DNA of 64,000 bases, taken from the NCBI GenBank assembly GCA_002376235.1, contig DFNX01000016.1:558001-622000 (forward strand). The letters run 5' to 3'. This DNA is from Neorhizobium sp. UBA3556 (GTDB lineage Bacteria > Pseudomonadota > Alphaproteobacteria > Rhizobiales > Rhizobiaceae). Below, one piece after another: positions 62,895 through 64,000 of the stretch (position 1 is its first letter; each line of letters begins with the position of its first letter). Both the position numbers and the translations under genes were made by a program. The notes beneath the pieces are model-generated. The model was not told where the DNA came from, did not search any database, and saw only the letters and a program-made list of their open reading frames with translations.

Positions 62895-63551
62895 TCACCA
62901 CGTGTAAGAATATCTGGCGTTTACGGTAGATACGGTTACCGCGTCCGTGAAGTTCCGGTTCACATTCCCGCTGAGAGTAATGTTGTCTCCAAGAGGTTGC
63001 TCTATCCCGAAACTGGCACCAACGGTTGAAAAATTCGCCGAACCATTGGCAATGGCTACGAACGCTGTGCCGGTTTCGCGCTGCCTCAGCTTGATGGTTT
63101 GGCTGGCATCCAGCCCTGTCCAGTCTTTCTGAGCGCCATCGTAGCGAACCACATAGGTAGATTCGCGCTCCATATTGAATGTCGGCGTGGCGATCTGCTT
63201 TTCATAGTAATTCATACTGATGGAGGCACTGCCCGCATTCCCATCCATATTGACGCGGATATCGCGGCTCATCCGGTATGCAGGCCGTTTTGTATCGGCC
63301 GTCCTGATCCTGCTCCAGAACTTGAGCGGCGTATTCAAAACCTCACCGGTCTTCGATGAATCGACGCCAACATTAAAGCCGGCCTCCGCTTCGATGCGGA
63401 CCGGCAACCGCAAGCCCAGCTTGACGGAATAACTTGTGTCGGAGTTTTTTATGGGCTGCCAGATCAGTGGGTGCTCATCCGCCCAGCTCGCACTAGAAAA
63501 GAGGACCGCGAGCGAAACCCCGCTTATGACAGCGAGAAAATCTCTGTTCAT
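62895..63551 (-). CDS. Secreted protein, possibly beta-barrel, function unknown
   Basis: A 218-residue protein with a clear signal peptide (about 1-24, SSASWA|DE) and a mature part rich in alternating hydrophobic/polar strands: SYSVKLGLRLPVRIEAEAGFNVGV, several similar strands and a terminal VNARYSYTW ending in an aromatic residue, which resembles a beta-barrel C-terminal signal. I infer an outer-membrane location; no family is recognised. GGGGA lies about 5 nt before ATG 63551. Confidence 0.75.
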   Translation of the reverse strand: MNRDFLAVISGVSLAVLFSSASWADEHPLIWQPIKNSDTSYSVKLGLRLPVRIEAEAGFNVGVDSSKTGEVLNTPLKFWSRIRTADTKRPAYRMSRDIRVNMDGNAGSASISMNYYEKQIATPTFNMERESTYVVRYDGAQKDWTGLDASQTIKLRQRETGTAFVAIANGSANFSTVGASFGIEQPLGDNITLSGNVNRNFTDAVTVSTVNARYSYTW

Positions 63552-63853
63552 ATGTATCCCCACTCGAAGGCTCAAAAACAATGCAAAGGTCCGGGCCACC
63601 CCGCGTGGCCCGCAAAAAACCATTTCAGTGTAATGAAGGCGCTCAACTGGAAACTCCTGCTCCCGGCGCCAAATCTACCTTCCCCTGCGTGACGCAACGG
63701 AACCGATGAAAAGGATGATATAGCAAAATGCGCTGCAGCGAAATTCCAAAAGCTCTTTCGCATATGCGAACAAGCGCGGGTAAAAAATCGTCATGCTGGG
63801 AACAAAATCGACATCAGGTCGTTGCAATCCGCCAATCTGAGGGAGACAGCACG
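63552..63853. other. Divergent intergenic region with leader hairpin
   Basis: About 300 bp between two divergent genes for secreted proteins. It contains an 8-bp hairpin (CGGGCCAC / GTGGCCCG, 63592-63612) in the leader of the minus-strand gene, followed on that strand by a T-rich stretch, so it may attenuate. I see no gene here. Confidence 0.5.
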
Positions 63854-64000
63854 ATGAAGCTCACATTTTTGCCAGCGTTATTGATCGCCTTTTCTCCAGC
63901 GTTCATTGGCAGCGCTTCTGCTGCCTCGATAACCTATGGCAGCGTGGGCATCGTGAAAGGCTCCGATGTCGAAAACAGATTCTTGATTGCAAGAGAATCT
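63854..64000 (+). CDS. Start of a secreted protein, truncated by the window edge
   Basis: ATG 63854 follows GGGAGA by 7 nt and opens a frame of 49 codons that runs to the end of the window. The N-terminus MKLTFLPALLIAFSPAF... is a typical signal peptide, with likely cleavage after SASA (about residue 23). The visible mature part (SITYGSVGIVKGSDVENRF) matches nothing I can name. It is divergent from the preceding secreted-protein gene. Confidence 0.7.
   Translation, partial: MKLTFLPALLIAFSPAFIGSASAASITYGSVGIVKGSDVENRFLIARES

Overview
This window is chromosomal core DNA of an alphaproteobacterium, almost certainly a member of the Rhizobiaceae (Rhizobium/Agrobacterium/Neorhizobium type; I cannot resolve the genus). 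The evidence is a set of lineage-typical arrangements: dusB-ntrB-ntrC with ntrY-ntrX nearby, a fused ispDF, a pyruvate dehydrogenase operon whose E1-beta carries its own lipoyl domain, lpxI instead of lpxH, an EipB-family envelope protein, metC beside the aapJQMP amino-acid transporter, and an intergenic palindromic element of a kind I recall as common in rhizobia. Base composition looks uniformly GC-rich. I see no rRNA, tRNA, prophage, insertion sequence, CRISPR array or secretion locus.

Layout. 1-11.3 kb: hflX-hfq, then the nitrogen-regulatory two-component genes ntrX, ntrY, ntrC, ntrB and dusB on the minus strand, split between ntrY and ntrC by a plus-strand copper-delivery cassette (DUF2946, PCuAC, Sco). 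11.4-16 kb: ispDF-cinA, a COQ10/RatA-like START protein, a P-loop kinase-like protein, a tiny unannotated protein and lipA. 16-26.2 kb, minus strand: GlsB-like membrane protein, lpd, a DUF465 protein, an SGNH esterase, pdhC-pdhB-pdhA, an FtsB/DivIC protein, eno, kdsA and a VOC protein, linking glycolysis to the TCA cycle and to Kdo synthesis. 26.3-31.3 kb: lexA with its SOS boxes, comEC overlapping lexA tail to tail, and gltA. 31.3-44.5 kb: a long minus-strand envelope and translation block, transcribed in the order rpsB, tsf, pyrH, frr, uppS, cdsA, rseP, bamA, lpxD, fabZ, lpxA, lpxI, lpxB, with hairpins in several gaps. 44.7-50 kb: a small unknown protein, eipB, ridA-like, a glycerophosphodiesterase, a FemAB/GNAT-like protein, a HIT hydrolase and an AzlCD exporter pair. 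50-58 kb: clpS-clpA, DUF3126, cysE, an alpha/beta hydrolase, an NDUFS6-like zinc protein, an FAD monooxygenase and metC. 58.5-62.9 kb: aapJQMP. The last 1.1 kb holds a secreted, possibly beta-barrel protein of unknown function and the start of another secreted protein cut off by the window edge.

How the genes work together: most of the window is housekeeping (PDH complex, lipid A and outer-membrane assembly, translation factors, proteolysis, SOS). The accessory-looking content is small. The best candidate for something unusual is the copper-chaperone cassette that separates ntrBC from ntrYX; next are the exact 10-bp-arm palindrome between comEC and gltA, a long charged tail on ClpA, and a few small proteins without recognised function. 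I found no convincing evidence for a wholly new multi-gene system.
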